DNA of 64,000 nucleotides from Bettongia penicillata ogilbyi. Lineage: Eukaryota; Chordata; Mammalia; Diprotodontia; Potoroidae. The notes beneath the pieces are model-generated. The model saw only the letters and a program-made list of their open reading frames with translations, did no database searches and was not told the DNA's origin. This document shows, one piece after another, positions 54,134-64,000 of the stretch (position 1 is its first letter; each line of letters opens with the position of its first letter). The stretch spans positions 2,399,501 through 2,463,500 of the forward strand of contig JAJHZJ010000009.1 of assembly GCA_023548195.1 (NCBI GenBank), given 5' to 3'. Position numbers and translations under genes: made by a program.

Positions 54134-54196
54134 CTCCTCTCCTCCATCCTGGGTGGATGACAGTCAAGGATGCTGTCTGTAGAAGAACTTTCCGAC
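54134..54196 (-). CDS. Candidate internal exon, unidentified protein (20 codons)
   Basis: The acceptor (ggttctgggctgcctcacccag) and donor (GAGGAG|GTAAGG) are both strong. The 63-base exon holds one leading base, 20 open codons ('SESSSTDSILDCHPPRMEER') and two trailing bases. Those two bases plus the first base of 53037-52826 make AGG (Arg), so the frame is continuous across a 1.1-kb intron. The serine- and acid-rich product looks like a disordered linker. A second frame is also open, as can happen in so short a piece. Confidence 0.38.
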
Positions 54197-54231
54197 CTGG
54201 GTGAGGCAGCCCAGAACCAGGTGACATATGT

Positions 54232-54420
54232 TGGATTCAGGGTCAGAGGATGTCAGGTCAAATGCTGGCCCTGCCACTCAGGGTCTGTGTGGCACTGGGC
54301 AACACTTAACCCCTCTGGGCTTTAATTTCTTAGCTCTATGAGGGAAATGAAGGAGTTGGATTAGATGCCAGTGAAGGGCTCTTCCATTTCTTAATCTGTT
54401 CTATGTGATTACACAGGCTC
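54232..54420 (+). repeat. tRNA-headed/MIR SINE, sense
   Basis: 'cagggtcagaggatgtcagg', 'gggcaacacttaacccctct' and 'gattagatgccagtgaaggg'. It ends the single-copy block and lies just upstream of the 54134-54196 acceptor. Confidence 0.65.
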
Positions 54421-54424
54421 CTTT

Positions 54425-55120
54425 CACCTCTAAAATGCAAACAGTTGTGTGGGGGTGGCTCTGTGTGTATATGGGGGGGGGGTGTTTAAACATATTCTCT
54501 AAGGGTTGGGAGAAGGGAAGCCAGTTATGCTAGCTGGATAAATACAGGCCCATGAAGGACAGTTGTATATTATTTTTTTAAAATGACAAACTAGCCTTGA
54601 CAATTTTGCAGTCTGGTATATGTTGTGGGCTCCTGCTAGAGTATGTCCTGGGCAGCATTTTGAAAGCCAGTAAAGCTTCTTTTAGCTGCTTCCTCCCTTT
54701 CACCTTTTAGGCTTTAATTTTCCTACTTCAGGCTCCCCTCTCTCCTCCCTTCCCATCATCCCCTCCCCTTCTCCCTCCTCTTGAAGTTTCCCCTGGATGA
54801 GGAAATCCTTCCCCATAGTAAAAAAAAAAAAAAAAGATGATATGGTTTCTCCAAAAATTCATTGCAGTTACTGTTATAGGAAGTGGTGACCTCAGCAAGG
54901 GAAGCAGCTGGGCATGTGCAGGGGAACAGGGCTAGGAAGGAGGAAGACCCACAGCTTTCCAAACACTTCTCAGCAGGTATGGAGGGACAGGATCACTAGA
55001 AGGAGGAATTTCTCTAAGACATGCCATAGACATAATATGCCTGGGTTTCAGCAAGGCATTTGATAACAGTTGTTCATGTGGAGAGATATGGACTGGATTA
55101 TTGCATTCAGTTCTAACATA
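54425..55120. other. Unassigned DNA
   Basis: Contains a G run near 54470, a poly-A of 16 near 54820, and C/T-rich DNA at 54720-54780. A 68-codon minus-strand frame (54756-54962) lacks splice support. Confidence 0.3.
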
Positions 55121-55557
55121 TTTGATCCAACAAGCATTTACTTAAATACCTCCTGTGTGGGGAACACTATGCTAGGCCTTAGGGCTACAAAGACAAGAAA
55201 GGGAATGATCCTTGCCCTCTAAAAGCTTATATTCTATTGAAGGGGATATAACATATGCACAAACAGTAAACATAAATATAGTCATCAGCATCCCACTAGT
55301 ACTTTGAGGGAATGAGGGCAGGTGTCTTGTGGGAGATGGCATTTAGGCAGAGGCTTGAAGAGTGTTAGGGGTACTTAGGGGCAGAGGGGAGGACAGAGAA
55401 CATTCTAGGCCTAAGGCCACTGTCTATGCAAAGGTATAAAGGCAGGAGGTGAAATATGGTATTTGGGAACAGCAAATAGGCCATTGTGGCTGGAATGTAG
55501 ATCGTGTGAGAAGGGGTGATTTGAAATCAATCTAGAAAGTTACCTTGGAGCCAGATT

Positions 55558-55735
55558 GAGACAGGAGAGACAGAGAGACAGAGACAGAGACAAGAGACAC
55601 AGAGACAGAGAGACAGAGACAGAGAGACAGAGACAAGAGACACACAGAGAGAGACAGAGACACAGAGAGAGACAGAGAGACTGAGAGATAGAGAGAGAGA
55701 GAAGGGAGGGAGAAAGAGAGGGAGGGAGGGAGGAA
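55558..55735. repeat. (GACAGA)n-type tract
   Basis: Imperfect GACAGA/GAGACA units grade into GAGA and GGGA. Together with the next tract it yields frames of 128-132 codons on the minus strand that are artefacts. Confidence 0.93.
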
Positions 55736-55739
55736 GTGA

Positions 55740-55886
55740 GGAAAGGAAAAGAAGGGAAAGGAAGAGAAGGGAAGGGAAGGGAAGGGAAGGGAAGGGAAGG
55801 GAAGGGAAGGGAAGGGAAGGGAAGGGAAGGGAAGGGAAGGGAAGGGAAGGGAAGGGAAGGGAAGGGAAGGGAAGGGAAGGGAAGGA
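55740..55886. repeat. (GGGAA)n microsatellite
   Basis: About 25 nearly perfect GGGAA (GAAGG) units within the L2. Confidence 0.97.
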
Positions 55887-55999
55887 AAAAGTAGTATTGT
55901 ACCCTAGAAGCAATTGAAGCTTCTTGGTTAGGTGACATAGTCAGACCTGTCCTTTAGTAATTCTGATTTCATAGTACAGTGAGGTGGGTCCATAGCTGG

Positions 56000-57255
56000 T
56001 TGCATAAGAATAGCCAAAGAGTATTGATTTAATTAGCTCTATATCAGCCTAGAGGAAGGTCTACAGTAATGTGCCATAGAGAATCATATTTGGCTAAGCA
56101 TAGTTATCAGATTTGCAGATTACATAAAGGTGAGAGGGATTTCCTTAAGTGTTCATTAATGTGGACATTCTCTCTGAGCCCCAGAGAAAGTCATATCTTC
56201 TCAAATATAGTCTTCTCAGGTTGACTACTCTCTTTCTCTCTCTTGTTGCCTCTTTTCCTAGTTTTTTCTCTCCATCCCCCGCCCCCCCACCAACAATACT
56301 CTCATTTTCCTCTACCCCAATACACTGCTTACCTGAAAATTGAATTTGTGGCTCAGCCCCATCATTTGATTGTGTGACTGCCTTGTGTTAGGGATGTGCA
56401 GAACTAGTCCATGGATGCCATTTTAAGTTTGCTTTTTTTTTATTGAACTGCAGATTTAATAAATGCATAAACCATATGTAACTTAGAGCCCTGTGTTGGC
56501 AGTATCTTATTTTTCAATTCCTTTTTTTTAATTGAATGAACATATTTTATGCAAACCCATCTACCTTGGTGAAGGCAGTTCCCCCGTGAGCCATCAGAGT
56601 AATAACAAGAAACGCCATTATTTGGCTCTATCCTCCTGCTGAGAACATTGAGCAACTGAGAAATATCCATGTGTGCAGCTGAGTCTGGCCTGAAGGTCTG
56701 TGAGACAGGAATGATTATACACACAGAGACATGCGCACAATCACTCTCTCTCTCTCTCTCTCTCTCTCCCCCCCCCCTTTCTTCTTCCTCCTCCTTCTTC
56801 TCTCCACTGTCTCCCCCCTCTGTCCTGTCTCTCTCCTCTCTGTCTCTCCCTCCCTCTCTCTCCCTGCTCTCATTCTCTCTCTGTGTCCTTATCTCTCTCC
56901 TCTCGTCTCTGAATGTCTCTGTCTCCCTCTCTCAACTAGAAGAATACAAATCAGCTGGGAGCTGGAATCAGATCAACATTTCATTTCTTTTCCTTGTGAT
57001 TATGCCTTTGTTTTAAAGCCCATGAGACAGCCTCATACCTTTGCTGAGTGTAAGGTGTGACTTGAACAGTGTGGCTATGGTGACCTTTACTGAGTGGGTG
57101 GGCATCCCAGGAAACGTTCCTGAAATGTTATACAGAAAGTCAAAAGGCTCCACAGCATACCTCTGTTTAGACACAGTGAAAGGCCACAAGTGACATTATG
57201 AAATCTTATTTCTAACCAAACAGAATGTGTTAGTTCCTTCCCATTCTTATTACTC
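56000..57255. other. Mostly single-copy DNA with a CT tract
   Basis: 56340-56735 is complex, AT-rich and repeat-free (candidate conserved noncoding DNA). 56737-56935 is a (CT)n-rich tract with a C run, giving two artificial frames of 109-115 codons. No gene is supported. Confidence 0.45.
56737..56935. repeat. (TC)n-rich low-complexity tract
   Basis: Begins with about fourteen CT units, then a C9-10 run, then irregular TCTC/CTCCC. Confidence 0.93.
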
Positions 57256-57259
57256 TCTC

Positions 57260-57890
57260 CTTAATTGAGGCCCTCAACACATCTCATTTGGGCTATTTTA
57301 AAAGCCCCCAGTCTCTCTTGAGCTCTGCCACCAGACTCCTCTTCAAAAATCTTTACTGTCTCCATGCTTCCCCTCTGTTTAAGAACCTCAGATAGTCTGC
57401 ACTGCCCAGGGTATGAAACCTAAATGTCTTGACCTGGCATTTCAGGCCTTCCAAAATCCATTCTAAATTAATGATTCACATTCATGGAGTGTTTTACGCT
57501 TAACCAAGCACTTTGTATATACTCACCAACGATCATTATTCAGTCCTGTTTTAGAGATGAAGAAACCAAGGCTCAGAGCAGTAAAAATGGCTTGCTCAGG
57601 GTCACAGAGGAAGTGATAGAAGGGGCCTCAACCCCTTGTCTTCGGACTACAGATCCAGTAGTGTTTTCTGCTATACGACAGCTGCCACCTCACCAGCCAC
57701 TACTCCCTAGCTTAGATTCCTCACTGTTCCTCTCATCTATCTGCTGGTTTACAGGCCCCTCCCTTTGCCTCTTCGCTAAGCCAATTCCTCTGTGTAACTC
57801 AGCTTCAGCACTGATCCACTTCCTCTGTGAAACCTCTTGGTGCCTACACATGTGGTCTATACCACATTGTCTCTAACTCATTTAAATATT
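57260..57890 (+). repeat. L2 LINE split by an antisense MIR
   Basis: L2 text at 57260-57465 ('gccaccagactcctcttcaa', 'cctggcatttcaggccttcc') resumes at 57692-57890 ('ctccctagcttagattcctc', 'gatccacttcctctgtgaaa'). Confidence 0.7.
57467..57691 (-). repeat. MIR/CORE-SINE, antisense, nested in L2
   Basis: 'ggagtgttttacgcttaacc', 'agatgaagaaaccaaggctc' and 'ggcttgctcagggtcacaga'. The 130-codon frame at 57484-57876 spans it and the L2. Confidence 0.8.
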
Positions 57891-57949
57891 CTTTTGAGAT
57901 TGTTCACTGTTTTATAATTTGCTGACTTTATTTCAATTCAACTCAACTA

Positions 57950-58140
57950 AAGAAGCCCTGGCTTTCGAGTCACAAGACTAAAATTCAAAACCTCCCTCTT
58001 TTACTTACTATCTATGTGACCTTGGACCAGTATTTCACCCCTTGACTGTCAGTTTCCTCATCTGCAAAATGATAGTGTTGAATGAGACTTCTAAAGTCTC
58101 TTCTAGCTATTAACCTATAATCCTATGAGGACTAGGTGCA
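57950..58140 (+). repeat. MIR-type SINE, sense
   Basis: 'tggctttcgagtcacaagac', 'tatgtgaccttggaccagta' and 'cagtttcctcatctgcaaaa'. Confidence 0.75.
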
Positions 58141-58149
58141 AGAATTCTG

Positions 58150-58560
58150 TTAGTCAAGTCAACAAGTATTTATTAAGCACCTACTATGTACTAGGAATTA
58201 TACTAAACAGTGAAGAGGAAGAAAAAGGCAAAAGACAATCCTTGACTTCAAGGAATTCACAGTCTAATGGGAAAGATAATGTGTAAATAACTATGTAATG
58301 AAAAACTATATACAAGAAAATTGGGCCCAACCTCGGAAGAAAGGCATTAAGGAGAACCTGAAAATGTTTCTAGCAGAAGGTAGCACTTTAGTCAAGACTT
58401 GAGGAATCAGGGAAGCCAGGAGGTTGTGAAGAGGATGGACAATATGTTAGACATGGGAGAAAGCTAATAAAAATGCTCAGAGTTGGCAGACGGAGAGTCT
58501 TGTCCAAGTAGCAACAAGGAAGACAGTGTCACTGGATCAGTGGAAAGTAAATACAAAATA
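58150..58560 (-). repeat. L2 LINE 3' half, antisense
   Basis: 'agtatttattaagcacctac', 'acaatccttgacttcaagga', 'actttagtcaagacttgagg' and 'cggagagtcttgtccaagta'. Confidence 0.75.
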
Positions 58561-58564
58561 TAGC

Positions 58565-60060
58565 TCAGTTTCTACCCTGAGTGTGTATACCCAAATGGAT
58601 TCTCATCTTCTCAAGGACAGGAATTCTCTTCTGATTGCTTCCCCCACCATGCTTAGCAGTGAAATGGAAACTTAGTAGATACTCCCCAGACTTGTTGAAT
58701 GCATCAGTGACTAATCCAATGATGTACTGAGGAATTACATAAACTTGTGGACAGACAAAGTCTTCTGATGCCTTGTGCTATGGTGGTATGGAGATGACCA
58801 TAGGTTCTCAAAGGCTGGGCCAGTGGAAAAATGTAATCTCCGGTAAAAACCTGTCAAGTGGGAAAAGCTTTCAGGATGGGGCTGGACAACATACTGTGTT
58901 TCTGTCATCCAAAACCAACCTAGCCAATTTGGGGGAGGAGGGCGGGAAATTCATTTCCAAGCGGACCATGGGATGAGAAATTCTTCAACTATGGTGACTC
59001 TAGAAGACTATCTCTCCAGATACAGAGGAGCTAATAATCTGTTAATTATCAGCTAACAGGTTTATCTGTGATCATTTGGTAGAAGAAGCATCCATGACAA
59101 CAGGATCAGGGAGTCTTCAAGTGTTGAAGTGAAGTCAGTCAGTCAGTCAACAACATTTATCAAGGCCCTGCTATGTTAGGGGGTGAGGATACAAAAACCT
59201 AGATATACAGTCTCTAAGGACAAAGATATTAGTCGAAAACATCCTACAGCTCCCCACCAGACTCTGAAAATGGAGATAGTGTTTTTAATGAGATAACAGG
59301 ATTGGAACCCATTCCAGTGAAGGAAATTCTGCATTTACCACCCCTATGTGACCTCCCATCACTGAGAGGGTCTCCTAGATGAAGACTGTGATTTACCCAG
59401 CTCCAATTTCTCCATTTGATTCAAAAGGTAAACATGAGAAAAAAGTTTAACCCCTTCTTGAAATGAAGATCCATGGCATCCTTACGATTTTCCAACTCAG
59501 TGACCCTTCACCTTTCACTATGGTAAAAATCACAGTCAGCTTCCCCAAATCTTGAGTGCAATCACAGAAACAGGAAATGATGACAAGGAATGAAGAAGAC
59601 ACCCCACTTTCTAATGCTGCACTACACAAAACTTTCCTCACAGTTGCCAAGTAGGAAGGGGAGTCATGATGAGGGAACTGAGGCTCAATGAGGTTGTCAC
59701 TTACCCAAAATAACATAACTAATAAGGATCAGTAACAAAGTCCAATATTCTTTCCATTGTGCTGCTCTACTACTAATCTTATCAACCTCAGGACCCAATT
59801 CAAATGGAAAGTTAGTGTTCTCATGCTGTTAGAAAAAAAGGATGCCATGGGTAGGGTATGTCTTGATCCGGATAAAGAATTTTAGAATTGTCTCATGCTA
59901 CCCTTGTAGACAAATGAAAAAATTTTGGCAGAATAATAGAATATTTAGATGGATTTATAGCTAGATATATGAGTGTGACCCAAAAGGGTTGAATAATCGA
60001 TTGATGCCGCACTTGAAGAAAGTCTTCAGTAAAGTGTTTCACCATTCAGCTCAATAGTTT
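58565..60060. other. Mixed single-copy DNA and repeat scraps
   Basis: An L2 end is likely at 58605-58705, an antisense L2 edge at 59140-59210, and an antisense MIR at 59635-59790. Frames of 67 and 89 codons (58773-58976 plus; 59447-59716 minus) lack any recognisable domain or splice pairing. Confidence 0.35.
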
Positions 60061-60064
60061 TATC

Positions 60065-60604
60065 CATAACATTCCTTAATCAAAGGTTTGACTGGGTCAC
60101 TCCCCTCCTCAAGAACCTTTCATTTTTCCCTATTGCCTCTAGGATAAAATACAAACTCTGTTAACCATTAAAGGCTCTTCAAAGTCAGGCCTCAGCCTTT
60201 CTCTGCAGACTGATTATATAATAATCCCCATGTCAACCCTACCCCACCCACCTCAGTCATGTGCTCAAACCTGTGTGCATATATGTGTGTGTCTACTTGT
60301 TCTTTCCTAAACTTGACAGTTCTGTCTCCCTCAAAACTTTTGCACAACCTCATCCTCATATCTGGAATATTCTCTCCCTCCTTACCTTCATCCTTATGTC
60401 TCTTCAAGACTCAGCACAAGTTCCCTCTCCTTCAAGAGGCTTTCTAAGATCTTCCAGATAATTAGGTCTTCCTTTCCTCCATCCCTAAAATTACTTTGCT
60501 TAGCTATGTTATGTTCTTGAGGGAAAGAATCATCCTGTATTCTCAGGATCTAGTATAGTGCCTGACACACAGTAAGAACATAATATATGCTTATTTAATT
60601 GAAT
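60065..60604 (+). repeat. L2 LINE 3' region, long and clear
   Basis: 'gactgggtcactcccctcct', 'ctattgcctctaggataaaa', 'catatctggaatattctctc', 'cacaagttccctctccttca' and 'gtatagtgcctgacacacag' run in L2 order to the tail. Confidence 0.88.
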
Positions 60605-60607
60605 CAA

Positions 60608-61670
60608 GACGTATGCAATGAAATTCAAATAGCACAAAGTTGGGAGAGGGCTAATGGTATTCTTGATGGCAGTATCAAGAATCAATCATATCTGGGTGGA
60701 CTGAAACATAAGGATGAAACTGATAAGGTGAAATGTAGAAGAGATCAATGTAAAGTTCTACATTTAGGTTCAAAAAAATCTATTATTGCCCAAGTAGTGG
60801 CTAGGAAAGGCCAACTTGATAACAGTTCATGTAAAAAGACCTGGGGATTTTTAAATGACCAAAAGCTCAATATGAGTTAATAGTGTGATGCATCTGGTAT
60901 AAATCTTTGGCTTCATTATAAGAGTAGAAAGACATAATAAAGGAGGTAATTATTGTACTATACTCAGCCCTGGTCAGACCACAGCTAGAGTATTATGTTT
61001 AGTTCTGGGTGGCATGTTTTACCAGGGATGTTGACAGACTGGAGTGGTTCCAGATGAGGGGATCCCAGATGGTGATAAATGTGGAAATGAGGGCATATGA
61101 CAGAAACTTGAAAGAACTAGGGATCCTTAACATGGGGAAAAGAAAACATAGAGAAGATATCATAGCCATGTTCAAACTTGAAGAACTTTCATGTAAAAAT
61201 CGAAGAAATCCTTCCACTGGTCTAGAACTTTCTGGTTTCAGCACTTTCAAATATACTGTCTCCTTTGATCCTCATTAACTCCCTGTTTATAGAGTAGATA
61301 GGAATAATATTGTTATTCTAATTTTCCAGATGAGAAAATCGAGACTCGGAGAAGTTTAGTGACTTGCCTAAAGTGATACGACTAGTTAATGGCAAATTTA
61401 GAACTAAAACCCAAGTTTTCAGAGCCCTGGTCCAAGATCTCACCACTATGGCTCATGATACAGAACTAGGATTCATTGGTAGACATATTAGGAAGGTAAG
61501 TTTCCACTCCAAATATAAGAAAGACTTAATAAAAGTTAGAACTGTCACCTATGGAATGTAAAATGTACAGTCTTGTAAAAGAGTGAGCACTCATCACTGG
61601 TAGTAACCAAGTCAAGACAAGGATCTGGTAGAAGTATCTTTACAGGGTGAATTCTTCTACTCTGCACATG
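60608..61670 (+). repeat. L3/CR1-like LINE 3' region, split by a MIR
   Basis: 'atttaggttcaaaaaaatct', 'gaccacagctagagtattat', 'tgtttagttctgggtggcat' and 'gatatcatagccatgttcaa' are L3. A MIR in antisense lies at 61231-61440. L3-like 3' text returns at 61441-61670. It follows an L2 end directly. Confidence 0.82.
61231..61440 (-). repeat. MIR/CORE-SINE, antisense, nested in L3
   Basis: 'gtctcctttgatcctcatta', 'agatgagaaaatcgagactc' and 'agtgacttgcctaaagtgat'. Confidence 0.78.
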
Positions 61671-61744
61671 GTACCAAACTACAAAGCTCATTCAATAAAA
61701 TTTACTTAACTTAAACTACCAGCAAAACAAATAATTAAAACCTG

Positions 61745-63110
61745 CTCTCCCCTGCAAAAGCATTTATTAAGCACTTGTAACTGCCCAATACTCTCCTGAT
61801 GCCAAAGGGTACCAAGAAAGACAAGAAACAGTCCCTGCTCTCAAGGAGCTCATACCTTAATGGTAGAGTCAACATCTAAATAACCAGGTACATACAAGAA
61901 CTACACAAAATAGAGAGGAGGTAATCTTGAAAGGAAAAGTAGTTTCAAATGGGGCTGGGGAAGGGAAGAGAGCTGCTGGAATAGTCAGAAGGTGGGATCT
62001 GAGCTGAGTCTTAAAGGAAGTCAAGAAAGAGAAGAGGTAGGCATGAGAAAGGAGATCATTCCAGGCATAGACAACAGCCAGAGAGAAGGCATGGCAATGA
62101 GAGATATAACATAATTAATTTGTTAGAGCATGCCTGAACAACCTGAGGTCTGCCAAAGGATTTCAGGTGGCCCAAGAAAAAGGTAGAGGAAAACATCCTC
62201 TATGTTTTTGTGGACCTCCCAAAATCCTTTGGCATGTCTGTAGCTTGCAAGTGACCTGGAAGTTGCATAAACCTGATTTAGAGGAACCACCAAGTCAGCC
62301 AGTATAAGGTAAGCAAGGCCAGTATAAGAGGATGTGGAGGGAAGTAACTTAAGAAAAGTAGGAAGGAGTTAGGTCATGAAGAGCTTTAAAGGCTAAAAAG
62401 AAATTTTTATCTTTGATCTTGGAGACAATAGGGTCTGGAAAACAAATGAGTGGTGTCTAAGTGGGTATGGGTCAGACTTACACTTCAGAATAATTCCTTT
62501 GGCAGTTAAATGGAAGGTGAACTAGTGGGGGAGACAGCTGAAACAGGGAGATGAATTAGAAGGCTACTTCAATAGTTTAGGTAAGATTTGATGAGGGCCT
62601 CAATTAGCACAGCACCTGTGTGAATGGAAAGACAGGAAAATTAGGAGAGATGTCATGAAGAAAGAATATTTATCAACAAATTGGATACAAGATGAGTGAC
62701 TAGCCCAGGATGACACTAGCATTGTGAGACTAGGTGACTGGGAGGATGGTAGTGGCCTGAACAGCAATGTGGGGGTGGGGGCGAGGCGTATAATGACTCT
62801 TAGACACATTGAGTTTGAGATGCTTTCAGGACATCTAACTTAACATGTTCAAGTAATGGCTGAAATGACAATAGTTCCGGAAAGAGAGGAAGACCAGAGA
62901 TATAGGTAGATCATTTGCATAAAGATGATAATTTTACTCATGAGAATGGATAAGTGAAGGTATATACCAGTAAAGGAAGAGGGAGACACCCACAGTTCAT
63001 AGCATGACATGGAGGAAGAACTGGAAAAGGAAAATAAGAAGGAGTGGTCAGACAAAAGAAGAACCAGGAGAGAGCTGTATCAAGCCAAGAGAGATGAGAG
63101 TATCTTCTAA
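61745..63110 (-). repeat. L2 LINE, antisense, longest copy, with internal insertion
   Basis: 'catttattaagcacttgtaa', 'cagtccctgctctcaaggag', 'aggtcatgaagagctttaaa', 'ttagaaggctacttcaatag', 'cattgagtttgagatgcttt' and 'gagtggtcagacaaaagaag' are antisense L2 over more than 1.1 kb. A foreign palindrome-bearing segment (about 62130-62300) breaks it. Confidence 0.8.
62130..62300. mobile_element. Possible MITE inserted in L2
   Basis: Inverted halves 'ctgccaaaggattt' and 'aaaatcctttggcatg' with 'caggtggccc'/'ggacctccc' inside suggest terminal-inverted-repeat DNA. The surrounding antisense L2 is interrupted here. Ends and target duplication are not clear. Confidence 0.4.
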
Positions 63111-63289
63111 CTTTCAACCACTCCTAAAATTCCATATTCTGCCTAACTCATTGTGTGGCCAACTGACTGCCTGTAGCATCATATTTCAAGGATTCCAAGA
63201 ATGTCCTCAATTCTTTTTAATTATTCATCTCCTCCTCCTCCCCTCTAAACATACAAGCTTTTTTTTTTAAAGGGGCCATCCCTTCACTC

Positions 63290-63575
63290 AATTCTTAAAA
63301 AAGCCTATTCACTGAATGGGTGTTGCCTCATTCAAAATGAGAGCCTGAACAGGTCTTAGCCTAAAAGGGCCAAGGTCTCCCATTGCATCCTGGGCCATCT
63401 CAGTCATACTGATAAATATCTGGTCACTGGACCCAGATGGCTCAGGAGGAGAAAGTGAGACTGGCGACCTTGCTCAGCCCTCCCTCACTCAAATCAAAGT
63501 CAGCTGCAAGTCATGTCATTATCTCCCCGATATCATGGTCCTGTTGGAGAATGAAGAACAAATATAACAACAGGA
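63290..63575 (+). repeat. Second SINE family, sense
   Basis: 'ttcactgaatgggtgttgcc', 'cattgcatcctgggccatct', 'atctggtcactggacccaga' and 'caagtcatgtcattatctcc'; the tail is 'gaagaacaaatataacaaca'. Related to 15436-15725. Confidence 0.85.
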
Positions 63576-63671
63576 ACATGTTGGTGCCTGAAATATAACC
63601 ATTAGTGCTCCATAATTTATGCTCAAGTGAATGACTCCTGTTAAAATGCTAATATCTCATTGAGAAGATAA

Positions 63672-63850
63672 CATTTTTAGTGGCTTTCATAGTTGAATGG
63701 GACTTAGAGGCCATCTAATTCCAACCTACTCATTTTTCAGATTAGAAAAAAAGGGGCCATACATTATAGACTTGAGAAGCAGAATTTGAACTCAGGTTTT
63801 CTGACTCCACAATCAGCATCCTTTCCACCGTACCATGCCACCTCCCACTT
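63672..63850 (-). repeat. MIR/CORE-SINE, antisense
   Basis: 'gggacttagaggccatctaa', 'aatttgaactcaggttttct' and 'accatgccacctccc'. Confidence 0.82.
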
Positions 63851-64000
63851 ATTCATTCTTTGTTGTGAAGGAACACCACCAGATCCTTTCCTATAAGCAG
63901 AAGGTTTTACCAGACTGCCCAAGCAGTTTGCTTCATAATCCTATTTTGTATTTTATGCATTTGAAAATATTATTCTGAGAAGGGATCCATAGATTTCATC

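Larger units (their letters stand above)
55125..56000 (-). repeat. L2 LINE, antisense, split by a microsatellite cluster
   Basis: 55125-55545 ('gggaacactatgctaggcct', 'cttgccctctaaaagcttat', 'gtagatcgtgtgagaagggg') and 55890-56000 ('gtaccctagaagcaattgaa', 'gacatagtcagacctgtcct') are consecutive antisense L2 text. The simple repeats lie between them. Confidence 0.8.

Noticed and set aside
55527..55938. Frames of 128 and 132 codons with FPSLP repeats
   Set aside because: Translations of (GGGAA)n and (GACAGA)n tracts inside an L2.
56334..56382. Minus-strand 49-base exon candidate with donor CAG|GTAAGC
   Set aside because: Neither open phase fits the start of the 54134-54196 exon, and its acceptor is poor.
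59140..59160. Short GTCA tandem that could be a CRISPR-like or integration repeat
   Set aside because: Only three to four 4-bp units; ordinary simple repeat in eukaryotic DNA.
1..64000. Hidden bacterial-type operon, CRISPR array or phage region
   Set aside because: No ribosome-binding sites, no close-packed open frames, no spaced direct repeats; SINE, LINE and MITE content fixes the window as mammalian nuclear DNA.

Overview
The window looks like gene-poor, AT-rich, repeat-packed mammalian DNA, most probably marsupial. I infer a marsupial from the repeats rather than from any gene. Many copies share the tRNA-headed SINE whose antisense form ends in a 'ccacctagctgcc' motif. L1 3' ends carry marsupial-style ORF2 and 3'UTR text. 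Old L2, L3/CR1-like and MIR/CORE-SINE copies are dense, and two palindromic hAT-type MITEs have 'cccacccctg' ends. Repeat names here come from memory of consensus sequences; no library search was possible. No bacterial genes, operons or CRISPR arrays are present.

Layout. 1-9 kb: AT-rich start, L2 fragments, a probable solo LTR (about 2.08-2.50 kb), SINEs and an antisense L3 (7.6-8.05 kb). 9-16 kb: a (GGAA)n block, a tRNA-Ile-like relic, L2/MIR mosaics, and a composite insertion (14739-15725) holding a long (TCCTC)n tract and flanked by an 11-bp direct repeat inside a SINE. 16-25 kb: unique DNA, an L2, an L3 split by about 970 bp of other DNA, a candidate exon on the minus strand (20450-20675), an L2 with three nested insertions (21.6-23.3 kb), and a palindromic MITE (24368-24570). 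25-38 kb: pyrimidine-rich DNA, SINEs including one with clear target-site duplications, L1 ORF2 3' pieces, and an L1 with an 11-bp TSD (34252-35270). 38-43 kb: a (CCTCT)n tract and two neighbouring inverted-repeat pairs, the second of which lies inside a SINE. 43-52 kb: a second MITE, pyrimidine-rich DNA, an antisense L1 ORF1 relic (46.8-48.24 kb), a 3' L1 end broken by a SINE (49.4-50.3 kb), and L2.

The least repetitive and most GC-rich stretch is 52.8-54.2 kb. Two minus-strand candidate exons there (54134-54196 and 52826-53037) have good splice signals and matching codon phase. Further phase-compatible candidates lie at 45861-45956 and 28173-28237. An RFX X-box-like site and an octamer site sit in the intron between the two best exons. 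If real, these belong to a large, intron-rich gene read right to left; I could not name it. The rest of 54.2-64 kb is L2, L3, SINE and simple-repeat DNA.

No confident full-length protein-coding gene is present. Almost every long open frame is a by-product of a simple repeat or an old transposon. The best leads are the inverted-repeat cluster at 39-42.7 kb, the composite SINE/pentamer element at 14.7 kb, and the minus-strand exon chain.
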